Part shown: one piece after another, positions 1 through 12,002 of the stretch
Numbering within the stretch: position 1 is the stretch's first letter
How the letters are laid out: every line of letters begins with the position of its first letter
DNA from: Epiperipatus broadwayi
Lineage: Eukaryota > Onychophora > Udeonychophora > Euonychophora > Peripatidae
Assembly (NCBI GenBank): GCA_028023455.1
Contig: JAQFVV010001075.1
Span: forward strand, 52,896 to 116,895
Reading direction: 5' to 3'
Length of the DNA: 64,000 nucleotides
Translations under genes and position numbers: made by a program
Notes under the pieces: model-generated
Seen by the model: the letters and a program-made list of their open reading frames with translations, nothing else
Told to the model about the DNA's origin: nothing
Database searches by the model: none

Positions 1-1354
1 CAAATAGCTATATGGGGCTGATAGATCTTCAGCCATATCATATATTAGTGGTCTTAGCAATATAAAATTGCATAAGACTTATGGCAGAGACTATAATGAT
101 ATAGCTATCTTTCACAGATAGAATAATAGATAGGCAATAGTTTAGTTATTAAAAAGAGTCAACATGTATCTTAACAATATTCTAGCAAATGTCTTCATAA
201 GTAGGCTGATGGTAATAAGAGTTCTTCTCCGTCAAAAATAATATTTGTTAATAACCAACCGGACTACCTACACACTCAATGAGTTAAAAAAACTTGCCAA
301 GGAAATAACTGTCAGATATTTCAACGATTTATAAAAGATGTAATGTTTGAAAATCCTAATGTTGTTGCAAGTTTTAGATTATCAAATATGGTTGATATAA
401 ATCTGAGTTTTTCATCTAGTCTCATAATGATGGGGTTATTATCAGTATATAGATGATCTTAAAATATTTCCAAATTGCATGTTCCATTCAACTTCCTACT
501 GGAATATTATCATTTCATTACTTTAATGTGAAATTTCAACAGCTATTAAATACGAAAATTAATAATTTGTATCTTCAGAAATGACATATTACTGAAGCAT
601 AGAATTCTTTTAAGGAATGTGTTATGGGTAGGAGTAGACCTATTCTATTTTGGGGATCACTAAAAAAAAAAAATGTTACTGAATTTTTGCCAATGATCTT
701 ATTTGTTAATGATTTAATTAAAAGGAAACATGGGATTTCTGTGTGCCGAAACAATGAATTAAATGTGTAATTTCATAATAAAGATCTGAAAGCAGAAGTT
801 CAAACAACTGACATAGACCTTATCTTAAATCAACATCTCATCCTTACCCACTAACCATTTCTTGGTATGGAAAAGAGGTTTCACCAAAATCAATCATCAA
901 TGCCAGCTATGTAATACTGCCGATGAAACCACCCAGCATTTACTTTATAATTGTCAGTTTCCTTCCCAAATCAGAACCTTCATCATAGAGAAAGTTGTAT
1001 CTGACATCAGAGAAGCCTTAAATATCCAGAAATGCCATCAAGACAGGAATTTTTTCTCTTATCAGATTCTCCGTCTTCCTTACCTTCAGAATCTGGTTGA
1101 CCAGATGTGAATGTGTTTTTGATCATTTAGGCTCTTCAGTCACAGAGACCTTCATTAAGTCTGGTCCAAAGCATCCATGCCAGGGACCAGCTGCTTGCAC
1201 CAGAATGGTTATACTAAGAGACTTGTCCAGAATTGATCTACCAAGCATTTGACCTATGAACTTTTGCAATCAGTTTTTTTACCATGTATGAAAACAGCAT
1301 CATGAAACTATGTAAACTTTATTAATAAAATTTTTTGTTTTTGAAAAAAAAAAA
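1..1354 (+). mobile_element. LINE (non-LTR retrotransposon) 3' relic
   Basis: This is the decayed 3' part of a non-LTR retrotransposon on the + strand. The only clear coding block (862-1110) carries the C-terminal CX2CX8HX4C zinc finger seen downstream of the reverse transcriptase in many LINEs. Upstream, all frames are broken by stops, although short LINE-like peptide stretches can be read. The element ends in an 11-base A run at 1344-1354, consistent with a LINE 3' tail. The 5' end lies outside the window, and the clade cannot be assigned. Confidence 0.6.
862..1110 (+). pseudogene. LINE ORF2 C-terminal zinc-finger fragment
   Basis: An 82-codon open remnant. It reads KINHQCQLCNTADETTQHLL and then YNC, giving a CX2CX8HX4C finger at about residues 14-31. 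The same spacing occurs in the independent LINE at 17.6 kb. In LINEs this motif follows the RT domain and is thought to bind nucleic acid. The listed start is not a real start codon context; this is the tail of a long broken ORF. It is not functional alone. Confidence 0.6.
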
Positions 1355-1453
1355 GTCTTAAAAATGATTCATGAATTAAAATTGCAAAAAAGGTACAGAC
1401 ATTTATTGATTGCAGTCATTCTAGATCTTTTTTTGATTCACTGAAAACAACAT

Positions 1454-2880
1454 GTGGACATGATAAATAGTACCACAATCCTAGGAAATCCAGAAATGAC
1501 ATTCTTATATGTTGACCATAATATTTTGAACAAGTGGAAGGAGTATTTTAATCATACCTTGAATAATAATGCAAGAATTGATATGTCAACGTTTAACAAT
1601 ATATTTATATACCATTTAGATTTGGACAAAGATACCCAGCTTAGTAAAGTTAAAATAGCTCTTTGTAATCTTAAAAATGGAAAGATTGCAGGTCACATTA
1701 GTTTCAAAAATATTAATTTCTTTTAGAAATATATAGACACATAAAGTTGTGCCCACTTAATTTTAAGAATGCTTTGTTTCAATTTTTAAAAGCAAATGAA
1801 ATAGACAAGGTTGCAGTAATTATTGTGGAATATCATTATTATTCATTGCAGCTAATTTACATTCAAAGATTTTGCTGAATACATTGCTTCCAGTTATAGA
1901 TGTGTGGTTACCAGAGATTCAATGTGGTTTTAGAAAATCAAGAAGTACTATAGATATGATTTTTGTTGCTAGGCAATTGCATGAAAAGTATCAGGAACAA
2001 AAGAATAATGATTTGATCAAGGTATTTGATTCAATTAATAGGACAGGACTATGGAACTGTTTGAAATTAATCGATTGTCCACTAAAATTTTCTCATTATA
2101 AAGCTTCTGTATGATGGAATGAGAGAAAGTGTTATTAGTACTTAGTACAAGTGGAAAAGCTGAGGCATTATAAATAAAAACTCATCTTCAACAAAGACAT
2201 ATACTGGATCTAAGTGGCTTAATCAAACGAGGATCAAAATTTGGTACAGGTTTGATGATGGAATTTTTAATTTGAATTGATTAAAAGCAAGAATAAAAAC
2301 TTCTTCTTAGATTCTGGATTTATAGTATATTGATGTTTATTCTATTTTTCTAATTCACAAGGTAATTTACAAAATGTTCTTTAAGGTTTTGAATGGAACA
2401 TATAAAAACTTTAATTCATTAATTCATGTTCAAAAAAACTCCAGTTCTTTATCAATCAGTGACAAAAAAAAATTCTCAGAAATTTTTAGCTTCATTGATT
2501 ATGAACTTGAGAATTTAAACTAGTTTAAATATTTTAATAGTAAAAGTGGATTTAGATGTTGAGGTACAATATAGACTCCAATGTTCTCTCTACTTTTAAT
2601 AAGTTATAAGAGATTATTTCAGCACAGGGAAATAGCTACTGCAATTAACTTAGCTTTAGGTAGAGTTATTTTATCTAATTTATTGTATGGAGGTGAAAGT
2701 TGGAAATCTGATCAGTGCAATATAAAGGTATTAGAAAAGTTATCATTTAAGGCTTCTTCATAGACTTTTAATAATGCAATTGCTTTAACTTGCTGGATGT
2801 AATACTATTGAAAAATGATACCTTTGTTGGATAAGACATGTAAAATTAATGAGTATCACATGCTTGGGTATAACTGTTGT
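1454..2880 (+). mobile_element. RTE/Jockey-like LINE relic (reverse transcriptase)
   Basis: A heavily mutated reverse transcriptase spread over several frames. In order: a segment with WKEYFNHTLNN (about 1530), the linker that precedes RT in many animal LINEs; an RT finger/palm segment at 1872-2114 with PEIQCGFRKSRSTIDMIF and a following VFDSINRTGLW, matching the CGFRxGRSTID and AFDSVNR motifs of the family; then at 2581-2763 an ILSNLLYGGESW segment, matching the usual LLYGxExW motif. The conserved YADD box is not readable. Frameshifts and stops throughout show an old dead copy. It directly follows the poly-A of the previous LINE and is followed by a fold-back repeat. Confidence 0.65.
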
Positions 2881-2884
2881 TAAA

Positions 2885-3520
2885 ACAGGCAAAACTCACT
2901 ATACATATTGCCACACACAGCAAGCTAGAGTAATCAATGGATGCCAGAAGGCTTGTGCATAAAATCCCCATCTAGTGCCTACTCATCCAATATCTCCAGA
3001 TTAGTTTCTGGCTTGTGGGCTTTGTCAGTGAGGAGCTCTGGATCTGAGAGCACTGCACCTAGATCTTAGGATCTAATGCAACCCTGCAGCAGCCACCTTT
3101 TATCTCCACTTAACTACAAAACTATGAGTCTTAAACTGAAAACAGCTTAATGTTTTCAATCCAAGTCCCAGTAGCTTATATAGTCATATGGGTCCAAACT
3201 CAGTTCAGTACCCATACATTTTGGTGTCTTTGGTTCTTTAATAACCATAGCCACCACTATCCTATTAGGCAGGATTGGTTTTAAGCCAATAAACATCACA
3301 TGACCACCACTTCTTATGCTTGTGTATAACTGTTGAGGTGCAGTGCTCTCAGATCCAAGGCTCCTCACTGATGAAGGCCACAAGCCAGAAACTAATCTGG
3401 GGATATTGGATGAGTAGACACTAGATGGGGATTTTATGCACAAGTCTTCTGGCATCCATTGATTACCCTACCTTGCTGTGTGTGGCAATATGTATAGTGA
3501 GTTTTGCCTGTTTTAAAATA
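2885..3520. repeat. Fold-back element, family F2 (complete copy)
   Basis: Two inverted arms of about 190 bp flank a spacer. The left arm begins at about 2885 (AACAGGCAAAACTCACTATA) and the right arm, ending near 3515, is its reverse complement. The arms share the phrases AGTAATCAATGGATGCCAG and GTGAGGAG. The spacer (about 3080-3325) carries an open frame on -. Related copies occur at 24.45-25.11 kb and 36.33-36.97 kb. No transposase is encoded, so this is a non-autonomous fold-back/MITE-type repeat; no clear TSD was found. Confidence 0.7.
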
Positions 3521-3530
3521 ATGAACAAGG

Positions 3531-4670
3531 AAGACTTCCTAAAATGGTGTTTTACAGTGAATATGAGTATGGTTTTCATGAGAAAGGTAGTCGCCATCAA
3601 CGTTATAAAGATTATCTCAAAGTCATCTGATAATTGTTTTCATTAGGAAGAGAATAGAATACATTGGAGGGCTATCATTATAGGAGTTGAAGTATTTGAG
3701 AAAAAAAAAAATTCTGCTGCAGAAATTAAAAAACTGAATCGTAAAATATGAAGGAAACAGAGCAATGGGCCATAATGTTCTATATGTGGATGTATTTGTG
3801 ATTCATAGATTAGTTTGTACAGTCGTGTAAACTCATTTCTAGAGTAATTTGTTTCTCTTTTTGGAGTTGAATGGCTGCAATCATTTATGAGTGGTTGTTA
3901 TTATTATAGATCAGCTTACTAGATAGTCCAAGTACACTTCTGAATTTGAGTGTTTGTATATTGATTTTTTAATGTGTTAACTTTTGACTATTATTAACTA
4001 ATAAATGAATTTTTTAAAATATATTAGAATTTTCTTTCATAAAATAATTTGAATGGTCTAATAAAATATGATTGAAAATCTTTTGTAAATAATTTCATTG
4101 GTGAACTGTAAAAATCTCAATTTTTATTATTGCATGTAAATTTGTTGACACTCTTGAATTAAAATCAAAGATTGTTAGTATTTAGTTGTATATCAAATAG
4201 ATTTTTCTTTTTTCCTAATGTGTGTAATGTAATAAAGTTAATTTGTTTTATAATGTCTGGGTTAAACTCAATTTTACCATATTACAATCAGTGAAAAATA
4301 ATGTGGTAATGACTTTAAAATTTATCCAGAAATTAGGATAAAAAAAAAATATAAATTCACAAACAATATCAAAATACAATTTTGTCATTATATAGACTAC
4401 TTATCATAGATTATTTCTTCTTTTACTTATTACAAAAAACAACTTATATACATGGACTTCTCTAATCACATTTTAATTCAATATATATTCATAAGGTCAC
4501 TAATTTTATGAAAACTATCCCCACAGTTTCACAAGAATTTATTAATTATAAGCATCTTCATAATGAACAAATTAAAAAAAAAAGTATTGGTAACCATTTT
4601 CTATTAATGTGAATGAGAAAATATAAAGGAAGTTAGAAAATATTTAATGATTTTAAATTTACAATACTAT
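3531..4670. other. AT-rich intergenic/intronic DNA
   Basis: No coding segment, RNA gene or repeat structure could be supported here. The sequence is AT-rich with scattered A and T runs. Confidence 0.5.
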
Positions 4671-4680
4671 TATGTAATAT

Positions 4681-5080
4681 AGGGTATATGAGCACAGACT
4701 TTCACATAACCCACCACTCTCCACTCTATCTAATAACACTGATACACTCAAGCACATATATGCTGAAAAGATAAATAATCACCAATATGCGTATTTCATG
4801 CTAAACCAGCAATCATCAGTTGGTCCAGATTATCATCTCCCACACATATATACCATAAGTGCTCAGATATATATTAAGATAGACAATCTTCACACTTTAA
4901 TGGACTGGCTCCAATCTACTACTCACTCCAACTCTTCAACCGTCCATCCAATTGAAAATCTGATGATGGAATGCTCGAAGGCCACCCTAAGGCCGAGATT
5001 CTTGTCACACCCATGTTGACCCAAGGTCAATCTGAACCCCACATGTACAGGACACAATCCATTAAACACATATAATAATA
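4681..5080 (+). repeat. F1 interspersed repeat (reference orientation)
   Basis: A ~390-bp repeat that begins GGGTATATGAGCACAGACTT, passes through a block containing CAGTTGGTCCAGAT, and ends with GACACAATCCATTAAACACA. Copies or parts recur at 9.49, 10.14, 13.31, 13.64, 14.37 and 15.61 kb in both orientations. It has no conserved coding potential; the short open frame inside it is a by-product of the repeat. The Tigger element at 5085 is inserted at, or directly abuts, its right end. The mobility class is unknown. Confidence 0.7.
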
Positions 5081-5084
5081 ACTA

Positions 5085-7188
5085 CAGGCAGTCCCCTAGT
5101 TACGAGCTTAATTAGTCGGTTCCTGACATATGTTTGGAAGTTGAAATTGTTTGAAAGTAGAGATATATATAAAAAAAAAACATCAAAAAGGGTTTTTAAA
5201 ATGCAGTATTTATTTTTTATTGCTTAGTATCTGGAGTTTTGTTTTCAAATTTATCAAGAATTGAATTGTATTCTTTTTCTTCTCTTGATAAAGAATTCTG
5301 TAACATTCTGTGTCTTTTTCTATTGCCTTTCGTACACAAGATATATGCTCTCCATTGAGATCACATGGTCAAAATTTTCTCAAGATGCATGAAGACTTCA
5401 TTCATATTATTGATTGTCAAACTCTTAACAATAAGTTCATTATCAGGTTTTTCTTCATTTTGTATTTCATTCATCTCTTGTAGTTTAATCAAATTTTCAT
5501 TTGACAGAGGTTCTGAGTGAGATTGCATTAACTCAGCAATATCTTCATCAGTGATATCTAAATTTAATTCATTCATTATATTAAATATTTCAGTTGCGAT
5601 ATCTTCAGGAGTTTCTTCAATGTCCATAGAAGCATTGGCTCTCTTATTTCAGCCCACGCAACCTCAATAATATTTATTGCATTCCATATATTATAACTTT
5701 TCCAAAAATCTCTTAATGTAGGTCCACCTTCCTTGCCAATTGCCTTGATTGCTTGAGTCATTAATCTCATATAATACTGCTTAACAATAGCTATCACAGT
5801 TTGGTCCATAGATTGTATTTTGCTTGTGGTATTGGAAGGGATAAACACATTAACTTCTGGATATAAATTTTGCAGGAGAATAGTCTAAGAGCAATAGTAT
5901 TTTAAATGGTAAATTATTCTCACTACAATATTGCCCAAAAGAAGGCAGAAAATGATGTGAAAACCAATCTTGAAAAAGCTGTGTGATAGCTCAGGCTTTA
6001 GTTTGATTTCCAAATGACTGGAAGCATTCTTTTATCTTTTCCTTTCAATGTTCTATGATTTTCTGTCAGATAAATTAGCATTGGCTCCAATTTAAAATCA
6101 CCAGCTAAATTATCTCCACGAAGCAATGTTAATCTGTTTTTAGAAGGTTTATGCCCAGGTGCAGCTGATTCTTCCTTTGCTAAATATGTACATGCAGACA
6201 TCTTTTTCCAAAATAATCCTGTCTCATCTACATTGAAGACTATGCCTGAAAAATAAGCTCCATCTTTAATGATATTAGAGAAAGTGGAAATAAATTCACT
6301 GGCAGCTTTCTTATCTGCACTGGCACCTTTTCCAATACATTTACTATTATTTTAAATAATATCTCATTTTAAATTTGTGAAATCAGCCATTGCTTGCTAC
6401 AAATTCAACAGCAGAGTCTTCTTTTAATTCTTTCTTCCAATCTTCATGCAAACTAAGAGCCTTAGCCTGAATAATTGATAAACTCACTGGGATGCCTTTT
6501 TGATGTTGATCTTCAATCCATAAAGCCAAAGATTTCTCCATTTCATCCATTACTCTGCCATGTCTTTTTGAAATAATCTTTGAAGAAATATTTTCACAAT
6601 TTTTAACACATTCTTAATTTTGTTCTTTTTTTTTTTGCAATTGTTTATATTGCTGATCGGTTTAAATTACATGAATGTGCAATTGAAGCAAAGATTAACC
6701 ATTTTCAAAACGTCTAACTATATCCATTTTTGTCTTGGCTGTTTGGGGTTCATTAGACCTTGATTTCACTAGTCAAGACAATTCTGTTCAAGAGAGTCTG
6801 TGACGATGCTAAAAATAAAAGTAATTAATGTCAGAGACATGAGAAGAATTACTGTATTTTATATGTTTTTATTGTTCTCTAAAATATACTTATAATTATT
6901 TTATAAATTCCAAAGTTTATCTTTATTTAGAAAAAATTCAATTACAAATGTATGTAAATAGTTTTTTTTATCAGATACTGTAAATTTGTAGCATTAATTA
7001 CTAAAAGGAACTTTTTAATTATTAAAGTACTAAAATACTGTACAATTTTGAATACCCATTTCTTTCTATAATATATAGTACTAATTATACATGAAAGTAT
7101 ATGCATAGATAAAGATCTAAAGTCCAAAAGCAATTATGTAATAGCAAAATGTTTATAACTCAAGTGTTCGTAACTAGGGAACTGCCTG
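5085..7188 (-). mobile_element. Tigger/pogo (Tc1-mariner superfamily) DNA transposon
   Basis: A 2.1-kb DNA transposon bounded by TIRs. The left end starts CAGGCAGTCCCCTAGTTACG. The right end, read on the other strand, starts CAGGCAGTTCCCTAGTTACG, one mismatch in 20. A TA lies just outside the left end, as expected for this superfamily; the matching dinucleotide on the right is TC, so the TSD has decayed. The length is slightly below that of typical autonomous Tigger elements. It encodes a degraded transposase on -. It abuts the F1 repeat ending at 5080. Confidence 0.85.
5361..6610 (-). pseudogene. Tigger-type transposase, broken (CENP-B HTH + DDE)
   Basis: Read on - from about 6610. First is a CENP-B/Tc5-type helix-turn-helix region with MEKSLALWIEDQHQKGIP, ending in VASNG followed by a stop where the family has the conserved W of GWFxxFK. 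The catalytic domain follows: FNVDET (first D, about 6215), YLAKEESAAPGHKPSKNRLT (about 6160), GDFKLEPMLIYLTENHRTLKG, then LLLLDYSPA (second D, family LLLDNAPxH) and SNTTSKIQSMDQTVI (about 5830). The acidic tail DEDIAELMQSHSEPLSNENL is at 5361-5627. At least two stops and one frameshift separate these blocks, so the gene is dead. Known family members cut and paste at TA sites. Confidence 0.85.
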
Positions 7189-8096
7189 TCAATAAATGAA
7201 CACACACAGCATATATATATGTAAACATGTTTTCCTAATTTATTATTCACAATTGCATTATTATTATTTTAAAACTTTATATTATAATCTTAATTTGTAT
7301 ATGCATATTCTAGCTGTAAAAAGCATCTGTGCTGAGGGCAGTACATCTACAAGGCGATACAATGAGCAATATAAAAAGCTTATAAACCAAATTTAAAGGA
7401 AAATGGGGGTGGGGTTTTCACTTTATTATCATAATTACATTGAAATATAATAATAAAAAATAATTTTAACAAATAGATCTATCTTTGATCATTTTTAAAT
7501 TTCTATTTTTTTTAGCGCAAACCCAAGATATTCACTTTTTTTTCTTTTAATTATCTCTTCTCTCAAAATATATAGAGTTAAATAGCTGAAAATAAATTGG
7601 ATTTCTCTCTTTCTATATATATTCATGTAAATTGTTTCACATTACTTGAAAAATTTTAGTTCTATATACGTATTAATATTTATCTTCATTTAAATGCTAA
7701 AAATTATTAGATATAAATTTCACATATTTTTTAAGACAGCTCTGATATTTACGACAAATTAGCTCCCCTCCCTCAAAATGCATAATTTTTATAATTGTAA
7801 TGCTGAAGGGTCCAATTCCTGCAGTATAATAAAAAAAAATGGAGTGGGAAAATAGATGAATTTGTAATGTGTCTACTCACAGAATCTGTTCATAGAACAG
7901 AATATTATGGATTGAAGAATTGAGCATTTTACCATTCTAATTTTATCTTATAATTATGAATGGCTAGATTCCTATAATACTAAGGTTGATTATTGAACAA
8001 TTATCTGCAAAAAAATCTTAAGAATGATGGAATTTTAATTCAAACAAAATATAAAACAAATAATATTTATCTCTTTTATAATATTTTAAATACAAA
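7189..8096. other. AT-rich DNA between two Tigger elements
   Basis: No gene or structured repeat recognised. It contains (TA)n and A/T runs only. Confidence 0.5.
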
Positions 8097-8098
8097 TA

Positions 8099-9452
8099 CA
8101 CCTGGGTCTCATTTTACGCGGATTTATTTAACACGATTTTGAAGTTACGTGATTCATGTTTCTTCTTAATATTTTTGTATGCGGTTTTATTTTATATGTT
8201 AACACTGTATTAGATCAGAAGTCGAACTCCGATAATGCACTATTACTTTAAATAATAAATTTCACGCACTTAAGTCATATTTAAAGTAATAGCACATTAT
8301 TGGAATTCGACTTTCATCTTAATAATTTCAATATTTTCAGTGCTTTATAATAGTAAGATTTTATGCAATAATGAAATTAAAATCATGATTTCCACATTTT
8401 ATGTATACACACATTAAATTTTACAAGATTATAATGTAAATATGTTCAAACATTGTGCGTGTTAATTTTGCATTTTAAATCACATTCTGTTTTTGCTTTT
8501 TAAAAAAGAATGTAATCAATTATTAATCATTTAGTGTCCGCAAGTTTATTTTTAAAAGGTGAATAATAGCAGTGGGCACAATTAAATTTGACAATTAAAA
8601 ATTAAAATCTGATTTTTAATTGTAATTAACAATTTAAAAATTACTTAAGGCGACCTGAAATTAATGTGATGTGAAACAAAATTTGATTTTTAAACGGAAT
8701 TGAAAATTAAAAAATTAAAGACAAAAATAAGAATTTAATTTTTAGTTGTTAGTTTTAATTAAATTTTTCCCAGCAGTGTAGAAAAAGATAATGAAACAAA
8801 AGTGGAACCTGTTCCTTTCACTGCAAAAATGATTTGAGAAGGTCTTCAACTTTCTAATCAGTTGACAAATTATTTTCTTATTAATGACACTAATCACGAA
8901 CGTGCTCTTAAATTCCAATGTGTATGTCTGGATATCGTGAGCTTCATAAACAATTAATAAAATCATCATCTCAAAGATTAATTACTAATTACGTTGTCAC
9001 CAGAAAACCATTAACACAACATGAGAGTGAAGTTGGAGCTAGTTGTATTTCCTCTTGTGAAGAATCTGATTTTTTACCAGTTTGCAAACGAACATGTTTA
9101 TCGGCAAATAGTGATAATAATTAAAACGTGTATAAAAAAATGTAAATTACTGTACTGTAAATTATGCATAGATATATATTGTTTTGAATAAAATTAAATA
9201 TTATAATTAAAAAAAGTTTGTCTTGTATCAATTTTTTTCAAATTTGAAATTTTTTATTAGTCATATTTTATTTCCTTATTTTTTTTTGGCGTGAATTTTA
9301 AAGTAATTTTACGTTGGCGCTTTGCTTTTATGCAATTTTTGAAAAATCAGAGTCCGTATCCCCTCTTTTTCAAGGTAAGTTACGTCTATTTTTGTGCCAT
9401 TTCTTTTGCGCATGTTTTCTGAGGATCTATCGTGTAAAACGAGACCCAGGTG
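8099..9452 (+). mobile_element. Second Tigger/pogo-like DNA transposon, internally deleted
   Basis: A 1.35-kb element with TIRs. The left end is CACCTGGGTCTCATTTTACG; the right end read inward is CACCTGGGTCTCGTTTTACA. TA dinucleotides flank both ends (8097-8098 and 9453-9454), the TSD expected for Tc1/mariner. The TIR differs from that of the 5.1-kb element, so this is another subfamily. Only the end of a transposase remains. An internal 36-bp inverted pair lies at about 8218-8330 around GTCGAACTCCGATAATGCAC. The copy is non-autonomous. Confidence 0.8.
8825..9124 (+). pseudogene. Tigger-like transposase C-terminus, frameshifted
   Basis: Two overlapping frames read as the C-terminal end of a pogo-family transposase. 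The first has EGLQLSNQLTNYFLINDTNH then ERALKFQ. The second (from 8918) has GYRELHKQLIKSSSQRLITN. Many pogo/jerky-family proteins end with a helix like xHERALKF followed by a basic QxxIxxFF tail. The change of frame near 8915 and the missing HTH and DDE domains show a truncated, dead copy. The assignment rests on motif resemblance and the surrounding TIRs. Confidence 0.5.
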
Positions 9453-9489
9453 TATATTTAATTTCCTGGAGTTTAGATGTAATATAGAT

Positions 9490-9850
9490 TTGAACACAGA
9501 CTTTCAAGCTCCCTCAACCATCCACTCTATCTCATACTACCAATACACATGACCACACACATGTGAAAAAAATAAATAATCTCCAATAACATATTTCATG
9601 CTGAACCAGCACATATCAATTGGTCGAGATCATCATCTTCCAATACATATATAGTCAGTGCTTAAATTCACACTTTAATGGATACGCTTCAATCTATTTC
9701 ACCCTTCAAACTCTTCAGCTATCCACACCATTGAAAATCCTGATGATGGAACATTCAAATATCTTGTTAATACCAATATTATTGCCATGCCCATGTTGAC
9801 CTAAAATCATTCTGATCCCTCGTGTATAGGACCTTGTCCATTTAAATATA
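9490..9850 (+). repeat. F1 repeat copy
   Basis: A diverged copy of the F1 family in the same orientation as 4681-5080. It contains the CACAGACTTTCA start, TTTCATGCTGAACCAGCA, and the block with GATGATGGAACATTCAAAT. It forms an inverted pair with 10140-10475. Confidence 0.65.
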
Positions 9851-10150
9851 CAGAAGAATGGACAGGATACAGGCAGAATTTGTAATATTTTATATATCTG
9901 GAGTTTAGAATATGTGACTTTAATTCATTTTGCCCCCTCATATATAGGACCTTGTCCATTTAAATACATAAAAGAGGATGGGCAGGATATAGGTTGAATT
10001 TGTAGTATTTTAAATACAAGTAAATATACAGAAGAGGGATGGGCAGGATACAGGTTGAATTTGTAATATTTTAAATACAAGTACTTGTATTTAAAATATT
10101 ATAAATTCAACACATATCCTGTCCATCCCTCTTCTGTGTATTTAAATGGA
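9830..10150. repeat. Short tandem and inverted repeats between F1 copies
   Basis: A unit of 60-75 bp containing GGACAGGATACAGG and AATTTGTAATATTTTAAATA recurs three times. It then turns into a near-perfect inverted repeat around 10,080 (arms about 10,011-10,080 and 10,081-10,150, centred on AATACAAGTACTTGTATT). This joins the ends of the two opposed F1 copies. Confidence 0.65.
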
Positions 10151-10475
10151 CAAGGTCTTATACATGAAGGGGTAGAGTGACTTAAGGTCAACATGAGCAT
10201 GATAATAACATTGGCATGAACAAGAGATTTGAGCATTTAATTATCAGATTTTCAATGGTATGGATGGCTGAAGAATTGGAGTAGATTGAAACCGGTCTAT
10301 TAAAGTGTGAAGATTTGCTATTTTAATATAAACTGAGCACTGTTTATATATGTGGGTGGGAGATGATCTGGACCAACTGATGCTTGCTGCTTCAGTACAA
10401 AGTATGTCTATTGGAGATCATTTATCTTTTTCACATGTGAGTGGTCATGTGTATCGGTTGTATGACAGAATCGAT
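10150..10475 (-). repeat. F1 repeat copy, inverted
   Basis: The reverse-complement orientation of F1, with AGGTCAACATGAGC, TGGACCAACTGATGCTTGCT and TGAGTGGTCATGTGTATCGG. With 9490-9850 it makes an imperfect ~1-kb inverted structure. Confidence 0.65.
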
Positions 10476-10849
10476 GGTAGAAACCTCTATATTATCTCTT
10501 TTAAGTAAAATAAACAAATTTTGCATATTAACCAATTGCTAATTTTTTTCTGAGAGGAAAAGGGAATTTTCTTAACTACTGAACAGATTTTGCTTGCTCT
10601 TATAAGTTTTGGATGGTTAATAAAATATTGATTCCAGTTCTAGCATTCCTGGCTCTCGAACTTCCTATAAACTTCCGACCAATAAAGTCATTCGATTATT
10701 TATTTGTTTAATTAAAATAATGAGAAGGTTAATTGGCTTTATCATTTTCATTTTAAGATCAATATATCAAAAAACATTTTTCTTTTTGTTCACAGTATAT
10801 AAAAATTAATTTAAAATGCAATTCGTCACTTTTGTGGATTTCATATAAA

Positions 10850-11900
10850 AGTTACTTTTGTAACCATTTGTGTAATGTTATTAATTCATGGTCAGCAATA
10901 TTATCACCCAATAACGATCCACTACAAGGTGATGGTTTCTCCAAGTTTAATCCAAGTTCTCCAATCTTCAATTTCTCCACATTACACCAGCAAACTTTTT
11001 TATTTGATCCATCAATTCCCATGTGGTCTCTTTATTTAGGAACTGATTTAAGATTTCAACTCATGTATTATCATTTTTCCTAGAAATATACCCAGACCAA
11101 TTCCATTTCATTCTCTTAATTCTTTTAATGATGTCTCTTTGTTCTCTCACCCGTGCATTTCATATCCGATTTCTTTTGGTTACTTCTAACAATAATCTCT
11201 TTAAGCAGCCTGAAATCTTTATATTGCTCTTCCATTAAGTGCCAAAGTCTCAGATCTCTATAAATAAGAACTGATAAAACATACACATTTCAAGAATGTG
11301 CAATGGAGTGGAGATTATTAAATACATTTATAAAAGAGAAATGGAATTGAATTAATTATTCCCTGTGTGTGTTTACTTAAAAACCGGATATATTAATTTT
11401 GAACTGAGGTTTAAAGTTTATATTTGGCCTAGGGAAAATCTCTAGTTTGGTAAATGATTAATGATAATCATTAATGTTTTTATTTAGATTTGATAGTGGT
11501 AAAGTTTGTGGGTGGGATAAGTTTAACACTTATAAATCAAAATTTAACAATATTTAAAAGAGTGCCTTCTCAAACAGAAAAGAATATCTTCTTTAATATT
11601 ATCACTTCTATTAAAAGAATTAAATCCAAATTTAATCTTATGATTAATTTCTTCCATTAAATTTCCATCTATATTAATAATCTGACCCTAATATATTTGT
11701 AGTTGTTAACCTCTTCTAATTCATTATTATCAATCTTTATTTTGTTATTCTGAGAAAAATCATTGCCCTTTCGTTTTTATAGCTTATTTTAGATCCTACT
11801 TTCTTAGTTTTATCTTAACTTTCTTAATTTTATCACATTATTTACAAAAACAGTGACATCATCTGATTTAAATGACTTAACTAATCTCTATTTACTTTTT
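10850..11900 (-). mobile_element. RTE-like LINE 3' half, relic on minus strand
   Basis: Read on -, the order is: a DDVTVFVNNV-like remnant of the RT palm region (about 11,870), a YKYIRVRLL-like remnant of the usual YKYLGxxI block, an RRHS/LWHL block, then KEMKW-type and W(V/A)GH-type residues. The terminal coding tail with MDQIKKF(A)GVMWRN and WIKLGETIT sits at about 10,910-11,000. The same blocks occur in the 34-kb and 46-kb copies. Multiple frameshifts mark it as old. The SINE at 11.9 kb lies just beyond its upstream end. Confidence 0.6.
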
Positions 11901-12002
11901 TTTCTCTCATATGTCAAATGCGTTGACCGGGAAGCGAATCCGGGCCGGCTGCTTGGAAGGCAGCTATGCTAACCACTAGGCCATCAACACTTGACAGAAA
12001 TT
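11900..12002 (-). mobile_element. tRNA-Gly-like SINE with 13-bp target-site duplication
   Basis: A ~100-bp retroposon on -. A short leader containing GTCAA precedes a 72-nt tRNA-like body (11,919-11,990). The body has a 7-bp acceptor (GTGTTGA/TCAACGC), box A-like TGGCCTAGTGG, an anticodon arm GCTGC-CTTCCAA-GCAGC (anticodon TCC, Gly) and box B-like GGATTCGCTTCC. It is followed by TTTGACATATG and an A-rich tail. The 13-bp repeat TCTATTTACTTTT flanks it at 11,887-11,899 and 12,003-12,015. Leader, GACATATG tail and TSD make this a retroposed SINE rather than a plain tRNA gene, although its tRNA part is the most intact in the window. Confidence 0.8.

Noticed and set aside
4798-5019. 73-codon frame at 4.8 kb as a gene
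   Set aside because: It lies wholly within the F1 repeat, and other copies do not keep the frame.
11919-11990. Functional nuclear tRNA-Gly gene
   Set aside because: The GTCAA leader, GACATATG + A tail and 13-bp target-site duplication mark it as a retroposed SINE copy; the T stem also has a mismatch.
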